Positions 44,389-53,242 of a DNA stretch of 64,000 nt are shown here, in pieces. A program made the translations under genes and the position numbers. Positions within the stretch are counted from its first letter, which is position 1. Every line of letters begins with the position of its first letter. The DNA comes from JAIOSF01 sp047159865 (GTDB lineage: Bacteria; Campylobacterota; Campylobacteria; Campylobacterales; Arcobacteraceae), in contig NZ_AP038804.1 in the NCBI RefSeq assembly GCF_047159865.1, positions 1,178,001-1,242,000 on the forward strand. Reading direction: 5' to 3'. A model generated the notes under the pieces. It saw only the letters and a list, made by a program, of their open reading frames with translations, ran no database searches and was not told the origin of the DNA.

Positions 44389-44804
44389 TATTTGAAAATA
44401 ATACACAACATAAGATAGATATATCTTTTATACAAAAAGTTGCATCTGATTTAACAAATAAAGAGATTGAGCTTATCTTTACAACAGATGAAGAGATGAA
44501 AGATATCAATTTTAACACAAGAGGAATAGACAAATCAACAGATGTTTTGAGTTTTCCTTATGATGAGATGCCTCATGTACCGTTAGGTTCTATTGTGATA
44601 TCTTCCAATTTTGTAGAAGATAAAGCAAAACTATATAAACATAGTTTTGAAGATGAGTTTGCTTTATTGTTCATCCATGGGATTTTGCATCTACTGGGAT
44701 ATGACCATGAAACAGATAGTGGCGAACATCGAAAAAAAGAGGAGGAGCTAATTTGTAAATTTAGTCTTCCAAAAAGTTTAATTGTAAGAGTAGAAGAGGA
44801 ATAA
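44376..44804 (+). CDS. ybeY: Endoribonuclease YbeY (16S rRNA maturation)
   Basis: Zinc RNase for 16S rRNA 3'-end processing and ribosome quality control. The metal motif H101-x3-H105-x5-H111 occurs in HGILHLLGYDH. The segment TDVLSFPYDE is also conserved. At 142 residues it is normal. The best ribosome site upstream serves a short overlapping reading frame at 44350. The exchanger gene starts 5 bases after it. Confidence 0.95.
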   Translation: MSQIVFENNTQHKIDISFIQKVASDLTNKEIELIFTTDEEMKDINFNTRGIDKSTDVLSFPYDEMPHVPLGSIVISSNFVEDKAKLYKHSFEDEFALLFIHGILHLLGYDHETDSGEHRKKEEELICKFSLPKSLIVRVEEE

Positions 44805-44809
44805 AAGAA

Positions 44810-45727
44810 ATGGATATAGTAATATTTATCATCTCAATGGGTGCACTGATATATGGTGCAGATTTTATTATTGAGGAGAGTGAAAAAATCGCTTTAAAAT
44901 TTGATATATCACCATTTATTATAGGAGCGACACTAGTTGCTTTAGGAACAAGTTTACCAGAAATGGCTGTGAGTATGAGTGCTTCTATGCAAGGAAGTGG
45001 TGATATTGCAGTTGCCAATGTTATTGGAAGTACTATTTTTAACATCTCACTTGTTTTGGGTGTGGTTTTTTTAATAGCTAAAAAAATCACACCAGATAGA
45101 GATCTTTTTGCAAAAGATTCTGCTTGGTCATTATTCCCTATATTTATTTTCATTTTGATGAGTATTGATGGTAAACTCAGTATGCTTGATGGCTTTTTAT
45201 TTTTACTGTTAATGGCTGCGTATCTAATGTTTTTAATACAAAGCAATCAAGTAGAAGAGCCAGATGATGATGAAGATAAAGAAAATTTTGCTTGGGGAAA
45301 AACAATTGGTTTACTTTTTGTTGGTTTTATTTTTGTAGTATTTGGTGCAGATTTTGCTATTGATAGTGCTTCAAATATAGCACGAACTTTTGGAATAAGT
45401 GAATGGATTATTGGCTTATTTTTAGTAGCATTTGGTACAAGTTTACCGGAACTCACAGTTGCTATAAAAGCAGCACGAGCAAATAATGCAGATATGGCAA
45501 TAGGTGCAATTATTGGAAGTAATGTAGCAAATTTTACAATGGTGTTAGGGTTGAGCTCAATAATCAATCCACTCAATGTAGATTTGTCTGCAAATTTCTT
45601 TGATATTATTGCTGCTTTAATTGTATCTGTAATGTTAGTATTTATTACAGCAAATAAATTGTATAATAAAAGTGCTGGAATTGTATTGTTAACAGTTTTA
45701 GCATTAGTAGTATCAAACAGTTTTTAA
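44810..45727 (+). CDS. Sodium/calcium exchanger family (CaCA, YrbG-like)
   Basis: A 305-residue inner-membrane antiporter with about ten membrane segments. Both alpha repeats are clear: VALGTSLPEMAVS (about 44-56) and VAFGTSLPELTVA (about 205-217), each followed by a GS-N type helix (VIGSTIFN and IIGSNVAN). An acidic loop (EEPDDDEDKE) divides the halves. The actual cation cannot be read from sequence. Confidence 0.92.
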   Translation: MDIVIFIISMGALIYGADFIIEESEKIALKFDISPFIIGATLVALGTSLPEMAVSMSASMQGSGDIAVANVIGSTIFNISLVLGVVFLIAKKITPDRDLFAKDSAWSLFPIFIFILMSIDGKLSMLDGFLFLLLMAAYLMFLIQSNQVEEPDDDEDKENFAWGKTIGLLFVGFIFVVFGADFAIDSASNIARTFGISEWIIGLFLVAFGTSLPELTVAIKAARANNADMAIGAIIGSNVANFTMVLGLSSIINPLNVDLSANFFDIIAALIVSVMLVFITANKLYNKSAGIVLLTVLALVVSNSF

Positions 45728-45744
45728 TTTAGAAGGGATATACC

Positions 45745-46059
45745 ATTTTACACGAACAACTTTTACAACAACAATTGGCATCACAAAGTAGTACACCGAA
45801 TTTTAATGAATTGCCTCAACATATTATTGGTACATTGGATAATATGGCTTTTGGGATTGCACAAAAAGAGGGTTTAGACTCTTATGAAGTAAAGCAAAAA
45901 CTTGTAACAAATGTAAATAGGCTTTCAGCACAAGATATTGAATATTTAAAACAACAACTTGATAATCTGATTCATAAATCTGTTCAAGAGAATGAAACGA
46001 TTGATGACAGTAATGTTGAAAAAGATTTTATTACATTTTTGATTCGGTTATATTATTAA
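45745..46059 (+). CDS. Orphan soluble protein with probable ATT start
   Basis: The first ordinary start is TTG at 45775, which has no ribosome site. In frame above it, 10 codons earlier, ATT at 45745 lies 7 bases after AAGGGA, and a stop TAG lies just before. With that start the protein has 104 residues, opening LHEQLLQQQLASQ. The rest is helical with a Gln-rich and acidic tendency and no membrane segment. I recognise no family. It is 3 bases before the next gene. Confidence 0.6.
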   Translation: MLHEQLLQQQLASQSSTPNFNELPQHIIGTLDNMAFGIAQKEGLDSYEVKQKLVTNVNRLSAQDIEYLKQQLDNLIHKSVQENETIDDSNVEKDFITFLIRLYY

Positions 46060-46062
46060 AAA

Positions 46063-46575
46063 ATGATTATAAACTCAAATAAAGTCAAAACAGAAGCTTT
46101 ACTCTTGTTTGCAAGGGATCTTATTGATTCTTATACAAATAGCAATGATGAGGTTTTTGATATTTCAGTGGAATTAAAAGAGTTTATTACCGTTCGTACA
46201 GAACAGTTACAAAAAGCGATAAATATTACAGTGCAACCTATTGATTATTATTTGAGAAATAAAAAGGTGTCGAGAATTACTATGATTTTAAAAAGTTATC
46301 AGTACATAAATACAAGTATCACAAAACTTTTAAAAAACAATAGTAAATTCAATCCATCAATGCTATGTTTTTCTCTTCTTTCTACTTGGTTTGCCGAACT
46401 AGGAAAAGAAAATGATTCTAAAGAGTTTTTGTACTTTAGTATTTATCCTTATGGGGAGATTTATGACCAACTACTTCTAAATGTAAAAGATTTAGAGTAT
46501 AAAAGTTTAAACATCAATATGATCACTATTGCTGAAGAAACAATATTTAAACTAAATAGATATGGATTTAAATAG
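46063..46575 (+). CDS. Helical protein of unknown function
   Basis: A 170-residue protein, predicted mostly helical with short acidic and basic stretches and no signal peptide. No motif is recognised. The ribosome site is weak, and the gene ends directly against the start of the LapB-like gene, so it is part of the same operon. Confidence 0.65.
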   Translation: MIINSNKVKTEALLLFARDLIDSYTNSNDEVFDISVELKEFITVRTEQLQKAINITVQPIDYYLRNKKVSRITMILKSYQYINTSITKLLKNNSKFNPSMLCFSLLSTWFAELGKENDSKEFLYFSIYPYGEIYDQLLLNVKDLEYKSLNINMITIAEETIFKLNRYGFK

Positions 46576-47625
46576 ATGAATGATACTATAATGTTTGATT
46601 ATCGAGATCCATTAATAGGTATTGTTACAATATTTATATTTATATTTGTAGCTTCATTTTTTACTTATACTTTTGGTATATATAAAGAAAGAAAGTCACG
46701 ACAAGAGTATCGTAAACTACTTAAAAGATTTGAATTAGGAACATTAAAAGAAGATGATTATATTCATCTGTATTCTACATATAATCTTCCGTTTGATTCT
46801 ATTATATTACTTGCTTCATCATTTGTTCATAATGGACAGTACAATAAAGCTATTTCAGTATATTTAGCACTTCTAGAACATGTAAAAGAACCAATCAAAA
46901 AAGAAGAGCTTTTAGAGCTTTTAGGTGAAACCTATTTTAAAAGTGGAATGTTGCAACGAAGTAAGGATATTTTTTTAAAAATTTTAAAATTTAATCCTAG
47001 AAATACTATCTCTTTACACAAACTTCTTTTGATTTTTCAAAATTTAAATGAATTTGGTAAAGCCCAAGAGGTCCTAGATGCCTTAGAAGAACTAGATGAA
47101 GATATGAAAAAAGAGCAATTACATTTAGATATCTTACAAATTATGAATGACTCAATAATGAGTTTTGAAAAGAAATCACTTCAATTATTTGATTATTTTA
47201 AAGAGAATGAAAATTTAGAAAGATTAGTTTCAAGTTTCTTAATCAAATTTAATAAAGAGATTTTTTGGGAGAATATCCAGTTAGTAAATGTGTTAAATAT
47301 CATTGATATTCTTTGGTATTTAGATTTCGATGATATCGATTGGGATGCTGTAAATAAGTGCCAAATGTTGCAAGATATCTATACAGCAAAAGGATATATT
47401 AACAGTTCAAAAAAAAGTGATAGTTTTGAATTAAATGTATTGATTGCTTTAAAAAACTCTTCAGTAGAAACAAACCTAGATTTGAATTTTGAGTTTATTT
47501 GTACAAAGTGTAAAAATGTACACCCAATTTATGAATCAAGATGTCCTCATTGTGAAGATATTTTATCATTTATGGTTGAACCAAAACTAGGTAAACCTAC
47601 AATGAATTTGGCAAGTTTATTATAA
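46576..47625 (+). CDS. LapB/YciM-like membrane TPR protein with zinc ribbon
   Basis: A 349-residue protein. One membrane segment (about 12-32) is followed by tetratricopeptide-like helices (about 60-210) and a C-terminal CxxC/CxxC ribbon: CTKC and CPHC around residues 305-325. This is the layout of LapB, which in E. coli presents LpxC to FtsH. LpxC and FtsH are both encoded in this window, though 17-27 kb away. Identity is inferred from architecture, so lapB is not assigned. Confidence 0.72.
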   Translation: MNDTIMFDYRDPLIGIVTIFIFIFVASFFTYTFGIYKERKSRQEYRKLLKRFELGTLKEDDYIHLYSTYNLPFDSIILLASSFVHNGQYNKAISVYLALLEHVKEPIKKEELLELLGETYFKSGMLQRSKDIFLKILKFNPRNTISLHKLLLIFQNLNEFGKAQEVLDALEELDEDMKKEQLHLDILQIMNDSIMSFEKKSLQLFDYFKENENLERLVSSFLIKFNKEIFWENIQLVNVLNIIDILWYLDFDDIDWDAVNKCQMLQDIYTAKGYINSSKKSDSFELNVLIALKNSSVETNLDLNFEFICTKCKNVHPIYESRCPHCEDILSFMVEPKLGKPTMNLASLL

Positions 47626-47660
47626 CGATATTGCAGAATTGAAAATCAAGGAAATAATAA

Positions 47661-48533
47661 ATGAACATAATGCATAGTAATGAAATCTTAGAAAAAAACA
47701 ATATTGCTGGATTTATTTTGAAACCAGATGCTTCGGATATTAAGGATATTTATTTAGATATTAAAAAAATGTTTGAAGATCATGGTATTAAAGTACTCCT
47801 TGAAAAAACTAGTGCTGATACCCTTGATATTGTTGATGGAATAGAGTTCAACGATTTATGTTTACAGAGTGATTTTTTGGTTACTTTAGGTGGAGATGGA
47901 ACACTAATCTCTGCTACAAGAAGAAGTTTTCAATACCAAAAAGCGGTTATGGGAATCAATTTAGGTACGCTAGGTTTTTTAACAGATATCATGCCCGATG
48001 AGATCAATGCTTTTTTAGAACGATTTAAAAAAGATGATTACCGAATCGATAGAAGAATGATGATAAAAGCAACAGTACAAGGGAAAGAAGTAGTTGCTTT
48101 TAATGATGTAGTCATAAGTAAAAATGTTGTTTCAGGAATGGTAAATTTAGATGCCAAAATAGAAAATAAACTTTTCAATAAATATCATGGCGATGGACTT
48201 ATTGTTTCTACACCAACAGGATCAACCGCATACAATTTATCATGTAATGGACCTGTTGTTTTCCCTTTAACAGAAGCTTTTATTGTTACTCCTATTTCTG
48301 CACACTCTCTAACACAAAGACCATTAGTTTTGCCAGTTGATTTTAAGATAACACTTGAAAATACTGATAAACAAAAAGCGATGGTGATTATTGATGGTCA
48401 TGATGTCTATGATTTAGAGCCAAACGAGGTGATAACAATAGAAGTAGCTTCTGCAAAAGCACAACTTATACATAGATGTGAACGAAACTATTTTGATGTA
48501 TTAAATAAAAAATTATATTGGGGTGCAAATTGA
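47661..48533 (+). CDS. nadK: NAD kinase
   Basis: Phosphorylates NAD to NADP. The signature GGDGT is at 77-81, and TPTGSTAYNLSCNGP is the second conserved segment. At 290 residues it matches family length. AAGGA lies 8 bases before the ATG; a second ATG three codons later is also possible. The stop overlaps the recN start. Confidence 0.96.
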   Translation: MNIMHSNEILEKNNIAGFILKPDASDIKDIYLDIKKMFEDHGIKVLLEKTSADTLDIVDGIEFNDLCLQSDFLVTLGGDGTLISATRRSFQYQKAVMGINLGTLGFLTDIMPDEINAFLERFKKDDYRIDRRMMIKATVQGKEVVAFNDVVISKNVVSGMVNLDAKIENKLFNKYHGDGLIVSTPTGSTAYNLSCNGPVVFPLTEAFIVTPISAHSLTQRPLVLPVDFKITLENTDKQKAMVIIDGHDVYDLEPNEVITIEVASAKAQLIHRCERNYFDVLNKKLYWGAN

Positions 48534-50062
48534 TTAATCGATTTTATTTAGAAAACTATCTATCTTTTGAAAAAATAGATATAGAGTTTAAAAAAGGTTT
48601 GATAGTATTTACAGGAGCTAGTGGAGCTGGAAAATCTGTACTTATGAGTTCTATTTTATCTTTATTTGGAACAACAGATAGTAATGCTCAATTGAGCGAA
48701 ATAGTGCTTGAAGATTTAAAAATAACAGATGAGAATTATGGAATTGAAAAAGATGATGATATAGTTATAAAACAAACCACATCACTAAAAACACGCTATC
48801 TTTTAAATAATCAATCGATTTCTAAAAAGAATTTGAAAGTATTCACAGCAAACTTTTCAAAACATCTTCACCTTAAAGATACAACAGATTTTGACAGTAA
48901 AAAGATTATCTCATTTTTGGATTTTTTGACCTCTTTAAACAATAAAAAGTATAGTAAAATACTTGAAAAATTTGAAGTCAAGTATAAAGAATATAAAACA
49001 TTACAAGATAAACTGACTAAAATTCTAGAGGATGAAAAAGAGTTAGATGATCTAATCGAATATACAAAATTTGAGATTGAAAAGATAGCAAAAATAGATC
49101 CACAAGTAGATGAATATGATGAACTTAAAGAGCTTAAAATAAATTTATCCAAAAAAGACAAGTTTGATGATATCTTACAAGATATACAACCAATGCTCAA
49201 TGAAACACATAAAATATCGAGTGCTTTACAACTGTTAGATGTAGACTGTGCTTTTTTTGATGATGCTATATCAGAAGTTAATAATCATTTTGAGAAGTTT
49301 TATGATAGTGTTGCTTCAACAGATGATATGGAGATCGAAAGTGTACTAACAAGAATAGAAGAACTCTCTTCTTTAAATAAAAAGTTTGGTGGTATTACTG
49401 AGGCTTTAGAGTATAAAAAAGTTAAAGAAAAAGAGTTAGAAGGATATGAAAATATCTCTTTTGAAAAAGCTATTTTAGAAAAAAATGTTCAAAAAATATC
49501 TGAAGAGATAGAGTTGTTAGCACAAGATATTTCTAAAATCAGAGAAGAAAATATAGTATATTTAGAAGAAAAGGTAAATGAATATTTAGAATATTTATAC
49601 TTAGAAAATTTGACAATCTCTATTCAAAGACAGCCTCTTGATGAAACAGGTATTGATAAAATCGAATTTAAACTAAATGATACAGAATTAAGTAAAATAA
49701 GTAGCGGAGAGTTCAATCGTCTCAGACTAGCACTTTTAACAGCAAGAAGTTTTTATGAAATTGATACAAATGGAATATTGTTTTTAGATGAGATAGATGC
49801 AAACCTAAGTGGAAAAGAATCAGAAAGTATTGCAAAAGTTTTAGAGCAACTTTCAAAAAGTTATCAAATATTTGCTATATCGCATCAACCGCAACTCAGT
49901 GCAACTGCACATCAGCATTTTATGGTGAAAAAAACTGATAACACATCAAGTGTAAAACTTCTTAACAAAGAGCAAAGAGTAGATGAAATTGCTCGGATGA
50001 TTAGTGGTGAAAATATCACAAAAGAAGCTTTAGAGTTCGCAAGAAAACTTTTAGTAGATTGA
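48530..50062 (+). CDS. recN: DNA repair protein RecN (short form)
   Basis: SMC-like ATPase for double-strand-break repair. Walker A is GASGAGKS at 29-36. A long coiled coil fills about 150-350. The signature SSGEFNRLRLALL and Walker B ILFLDEIDANLSG follow. I use TTG at 48530, overlapping the nadK stop; a TTG four codons upstream is less likely. With 510 residues it is a little shorter than E. coli RecN (553). Confidence 0.93.
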   Translation: MINRFYLENYLSFEKIDIEFKKGLIVFTGASGAGKSVLMSSILSLFGTTDSNAQLSEIVLEDLKITDENYGIEKDDDIVIKQTTSLKTRYLLNNQSISKKNLKVFTANFSKHLHLKDTTDFDSKKIISFLDFLTSLNNKKYSKILEKFEVKYKEYKTLQDKLTKILEDEKELDDLIEYTKFEIEKIAKIDPQVDEYDELKELKINLSKKDKFDDILQDIQPMLNETHKISSALQLLDVDCAFFDDAISEVNNHFEKFYDSVASTDDMEIESVLTRIEELSSLNKKFGGITEALEYKKVKEKELEGYENISFEKAILEKNVQKISEEIELLAQDISKIREENIVYLEEKVNEYLEYLYLENLTISIQRQPLDETGIDKIEFKLNDTELSKISSGEFNRLRLALLTARSFYEIDTNGILFLDEIDANLSGKESESIAKVLEQLSKSYQIFAISHQPQLSATAHQHFMVKKTDNTSSVKLLNKEQRVDEIARMISGENITKEALEFARKLLVD

Positions 50063-50077
50063 TAAACTAGGGATAAA

Positions 50078-50809
50078 ATGGAAGTAATAGTTTTAGGCGT
50101 TATAAGTGTTTTGACATCATTGATTGCTGGTGTTGTTGGTATTGGTGGAGGTCTTTTGTTGATTGCTATACTCCCTAACTTTCTTCCTGTAAGTGCTTTG
50201 ATACCAGTACATGGATTTACTCAAATGTTTAGTAATGTTTCAAGAGCATATTTTGGATACAAAGATATTCAATTTGAGGTAGTTCCTAAATTTCTATTTG
50301 GATCTTTACTTGGTGTTGGAACAATAGCTTTGATTTTAGATATGATCTCTATTGAATATATACCATTATTTATAGGTACTTATATTTTATTATCATTATG
50401 GTCATCTAAATTTAACGATAAGATTAAAAAATATGAAAACTATTACCTTATAGGATTTTTACAGTCAGGATTATCCGTAGTCGTTGGAGCTACTGGACCT
50501 TTGACTACAACTTTACTTTTAAAAGATTATCAAGATAAAGATAAGGTTGTTTCTACAGCTGCTTTACTTATGAGTATTACACATCTGTTAAAGGTACTTG
50601 TGTTTGTATATTTCGGTTTCAAGTTTTCTGAATATCTTGATATTATAGTTGTGATGGTGATAGGAGTTATCATTGGCTCATATCTAGGAACAAAGTTAAG
50701 AGACAAGGTAGAAGGTAAAAAGTTATTATTTACACTGAAAGTTTTATTGACTCTTTTAGCTGTAAAGTTAATAGGAACAGTGTTTTATTCTACAGGTTTA
50801 ATCCTGTAG
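50078..50809 (+). CDS. TauE/SafE family membrane transporter
   Basis: A 243-residue protein with about seven membrane segments. It has the family's two glycine-rich entry motifs: GVVGIGGGLLLI near residue 20 and VGATGPLTTTLLL near residue 140. Members export sulfite or sulfonates, but the substrate is not evident here. It ends within a hairpin and overlaps the opposing small gene by 25 bases. Confidence 0.88.
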   Translation: MEVIVLGVISVLTSLIAGVVGIGGGLLLIAILPNFLPVSALIPVHGFTQMFSNVSRAYFGYKDIQFEVVPKFLFGSLLGVGTIALILDMISIEYIPLFIGTYILLSLWSSKFNDKIKKYENYYLIGFLQSGLSVVVGATGPLTTTLLLKDYQDKDKVVSTAALLMSITHLLKVLVFVYFGFKFSEYLDIIVVMVIGVIIGSYLGTKLRDKVEGKKLLFTLKVLLTLLAVKLIGTVFYSTGLIL

Positions 50810-50973
50810 AAATCTGAGTTCATCATATCTTGTAGATAGCGTTTTTCTATTGTGTGTATCGCTATAATTTCTACTTCTTGATTTTTATAGTACCAACCCT
50901 TATTTGTATCTAAAATCTCTTTTTTCTCAAACATTTTATGTAGTTCTTCTTTTGATACTTTAAATTCTTCCAT
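50785..50973 (-). CDS. 62-residue protein of unknown function
   Basis: A small charged protein, MEEFKVSKEELHKMFEKK at its start, with no membrane segment. It precedes nothing on its strand and overlaps tauE-like at the 3' ends by 25 bases. It lies 19 bases downstream of tsaD. The reading frame starts with an ATG and is bounded, but I cannot name it. Confidence 0.5.
   Translation of the reverse strand: MEEFKVSKEELHKMFEKKEILDTNKGWYYKNQEVEIIAIHTIEKRYLQDMMNSDFYRIKPVE
50788..50811. terminator. Convergent hairpin containing the tauE-like stop codon
   Basis: TTCTACAGG and CCTGTAGAA form a 9-bp stem with a 6-base loop. The tauE-like stop lies inside it and the opposing stop at its edge. No strong T-run follows. 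Confidence 0.5.
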
Positions 50974-50992
50974 ATTTTGTATGCTCCAATTT

Positions 50993-51988
50993 TTAAAACT
51001 CTACTCTACTTTGCACATTGATCTCCTTGATTGCAATAAAATCATTTGATTCGTACTGTTCAACTGCAACTCTTCCTATCATCGCAGCATTATCACTACA
51101 AAACTCCATAGGTGCTAATAATAGTTTAGCGTTATATTCAGAACATAGTGATTCTATTTGAGTACGAAGTGCTTTATTTGCACTAGCTCCTCCAACAATT
51201 GCAAAGTTAGTAGGTGGATTTGTTTTAAAATACTTTTTGAGTTTCATCACTATATGCCCTATAGCCACTTTTTGAAAAGAAGCAGAGATATTAGAGATAG
51301 TTTTTTCATTGATATTATTGTTTTCTTCCTCTTTTAAAATAGCTAAACGAACAGCATTTTTAAGCCCACTATAACTAAACTGAATAAGTGGAGATTGTCG
51401 TAAAGGGATAGGTAGTTCATAGCTATTATCATCACCATGAAGTGCAAATTTTTCTATTATAGGACCACCTGGATATCCAAGCTTCATCATTTTTGAAACT
51501 TTATCAAAACTCTCACCAAAACTATCATCAATGGTTTGACCAACAACACTCATGTTATTTAAGTTTTCTACCTCAATTAGTTGTGTATGCCCACCTGAAA
51601 CCAATAATACAGTACAAGGAAAGAGTGTCTCTTTTTCAATAAATAAAGAATAGATATGCCCTTTGAGATGATTGACACCTATAAGTGGTATCTTTAAACT
51701 CAAAGCAAGTGCTTTTGCCATGGTAACACCCTCTGTTAGAGTCACACTTAAACCAGGAGCATTTGTTACTGCAATTGCTTTTAGCTTTGGAAAATACTCT
51801 GTACACTCTTCTAGAATTTTAGGTAAAGCTTCAATATGTAAACGAGCAGCTAGCTCAGGTACAACACCACCATATACACTATGCTGTAACTCTTGAGAGA
51901 TTTTTTTATGGTAGAGTAGCTTTTTTGTTTTTATATCTGTTATAGCGATGCTACTATCATCACAGCTACTTTCTATACTCAGTATCAT
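50993..51988 (-). CDS. tsaD: tRNA N6-threonylcarbamoyladenosine transferase TsaD
   Basis: Catalytic subunit for t6A37. Metal ligands H107 and H111 occur in NHLKGHIYSLF. SCDDSSIAI at the N-terminus and ATP-fold segments such as LLVSGGHTQLIE also match. It is 331 residues. Its partner tsaB is at 20046. The start lies directly against the hydrolase gene upstream. Confidence 0.97.
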   Translation of the reverse strand: MILSIESSCDDSSIAITDIKTKKLLYHKKISQELQHSVYGGVVPELAARLHIEALPKILEECTEYFPKLKAIAVTNAPGLSVTLTEGVTMAKALALSLKIPLIGVNHLKGHIYSLFIEKETLFPCTVLLVSGGHTQLIEVENLNNMSVVGQTIDDSFGESFDKVSKMMKLGYPGGPIIEKFALHGDDNSYELPIPLRQSPLIQFSYSGLKNAVRLAILKEEENNNINEKTISNISASFQKVAIGHIVMKLKKYFKTNPPTNFAIVGGASANKALRTQIESLCSEYNAKLLLAPMEFCSDNAAMIGRVAVEQYESNDFIAIKEINVQSRVEF

Positions 51989-52528
51989 TTAGTCTATTTC
52001 TCTCTCTATCCAATCAATTGCACACTGTAATTCACCAAAACCACTTTGGGCATTTATATGTCCTGCATCTTGAAGTATTTTTAAACCTACATTGAGTTTG
52101 CTTTGAAGTTGAATTGCTTCATCTAAGTCAAGATACTCATCATTTGTGCTTCCTACTAATATACTCTCTTTCGCATAAAGATTATCTGGAATTGGATAGG
52201 GGAAAAAAGTACTTAACTCTTTTTCATCACAATCTTGACTAACAGGTGCTACAAGCATTAGTTTTTCTAACTCTTTTATCTCATATTTACTAACAAAATG
52301 AAACCACAAAATATTTGCCAATGAATGGCAAAGTACCATATCTGGTTGAAATCTATCAAACTCTTTTTTTAATGTAGTTAACCACTCTTCTAAATTTGGC
52401 GTATCTCTACTTGGTAAATCAGGAAAAGAAATTTCATAATCAAGTTTTTCTAGCTCTTTTGCTACCCACCATTGCCAATGAGGTTCATCACTTCCACCCC
52501 AACCATGTAATATCAATACTTTTTTCAT
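51989..52528 (-). CDS. RBBP9/YdeN-type alpha/beta hydrolase
   Basis: A 179-residue serine hydrolase. The opening is LILHGWGGSDEPHWQWW. The nucleophile elbow is LCHSLAN where LxHSLG is usual; the catalytic serine is in the HS pair. The aspartate in STNDEY and the histidine in GHINAQSGFG complete the triad. Substrate is unknown. It is sandwiched between tsaD and the DUF1566 gene with gaps of 0 and 1 base. Confidence 0.85.
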   Translation of the reverse strand: MKKVLILHGWGGSDEPHWQWWVAKELEKLDYEISFPDLPSRDTPNLEEWLTTLKKEFDRFQPDMVLCHSLANILWFHFVSKYEIKELEKLMLVAPVSQDCDEKELSTFFPYPIPDNLYAKESILVGSTNDEYLDLDEAIQLQSKLNVGLKILQDAGHINAQSGFGELQCAIDWIEREID

Positions 52529-52529
52529 T

Positions 52530-52961
52530 TTATAAACCCCTTATACATCTTACATATTTTGGATATGTTCTATTTTGGTAGTATATAGTACCACTTTTAA
52601 AAAAAACATAATATCCATATCTTCCAAAGTTTCTCAGCCATGTTCTGTTACTTGCCCAATAATCATCTTGTTTTGCATATTTAAATGCTTTGTTTATTTT
52701 TGGTTGAGAAGCTATTCTTTTTTTATCAATTATGGTTTGATACTCTTCAGTAGATGGAAGTCTCCAGTCTGAAAAACCACTTAAACTTAAGTTTGTACAA
52801 TAATTGATAGCATCTTCTTGAGTGAGTAAAATTCTGATATTATCTTTAACATCTTGCCAAATAAGTTTATTTTGATCATCAATTATATAGTTACCACTTC
52901 GTGTAAGTTTTGAAGCAAAAAGTACTAAAGTTAATAAGGTTAATAAAGTTAAAATTTTCAT
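52530..52961 (-). CDS. Secreted DUF1566 protein
   Basis: A 143-residue protein with a signal peptide (about 1-17) whose core is Leu/Thr-rich. The DUF1566 domain covers about 22-140, with the hallmark GFSDWRLPSTEEY near residue 68. It is probably periplasmic or outer-surface. The family also appears in lipoproteins; here no lipobox is seen. Function unknown. Confidence 0.82.
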   Translation of the reverse strand: MKILTLLTLLTLVLFASKLTRSGNYIIDDQNKLIWQDVKDNIRILLTQEDAINYCTNLSLSGFSDWRLPSTEEYQTIIDKKRIASQPKINKAFKYAKQDDYWASNRTWLRNFGRYGYYVFFKSGTIYYQNRTYPKYVRCIRGL

Positions 52962-52972
52962 TCCAAATCCTT

Positions 52973-53242
52973 TTATAGTTTAATTGAATACTTCTTTCGT
53001 TCTAATTGGTCAACAACTTTCTTATCTAATACTTCAATATTTAATTTGTTATTTTCTAAAAACACAAGACCAACCAACTCTTTAGTAGTTTGTTTTTCAT
53101 TGTTTGAATGTTGTTTCCAGTCTTCAAATTTTTCTTCAAACTCTTCTGTTATTTTATCTTCATGATGTTTTCTTTCGAGTACTAAAGCAATTGTAACAAT
53201 CAACAACATAATAAAAGGAATAGTCATATCACCCATTTGCAA
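52973..53242 (-). CDS. Small membrane-anchored protein, unknown
   Basis: An 89-residue protein with an N-terminal membrane segment (about 6-22) and a charged, probably coiled-coil remainder. ATG at 53242, 53236 and 53227 are all possible starts. The last lies just after the dxr stop and gives MTIPFIML, so residue numbering is uncertain. The gene overlaps dxr by up to 14 bases. Confidence 0.6.
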   Translation of the reverse strand: MQMGDMTIPFIMLLIVTIALVLERKHHEDKITEEFEEKFEDWKQHSNNEKQTTKELVGLVFLENNKLNIEVLDKKVVDQLERKKYSIKL

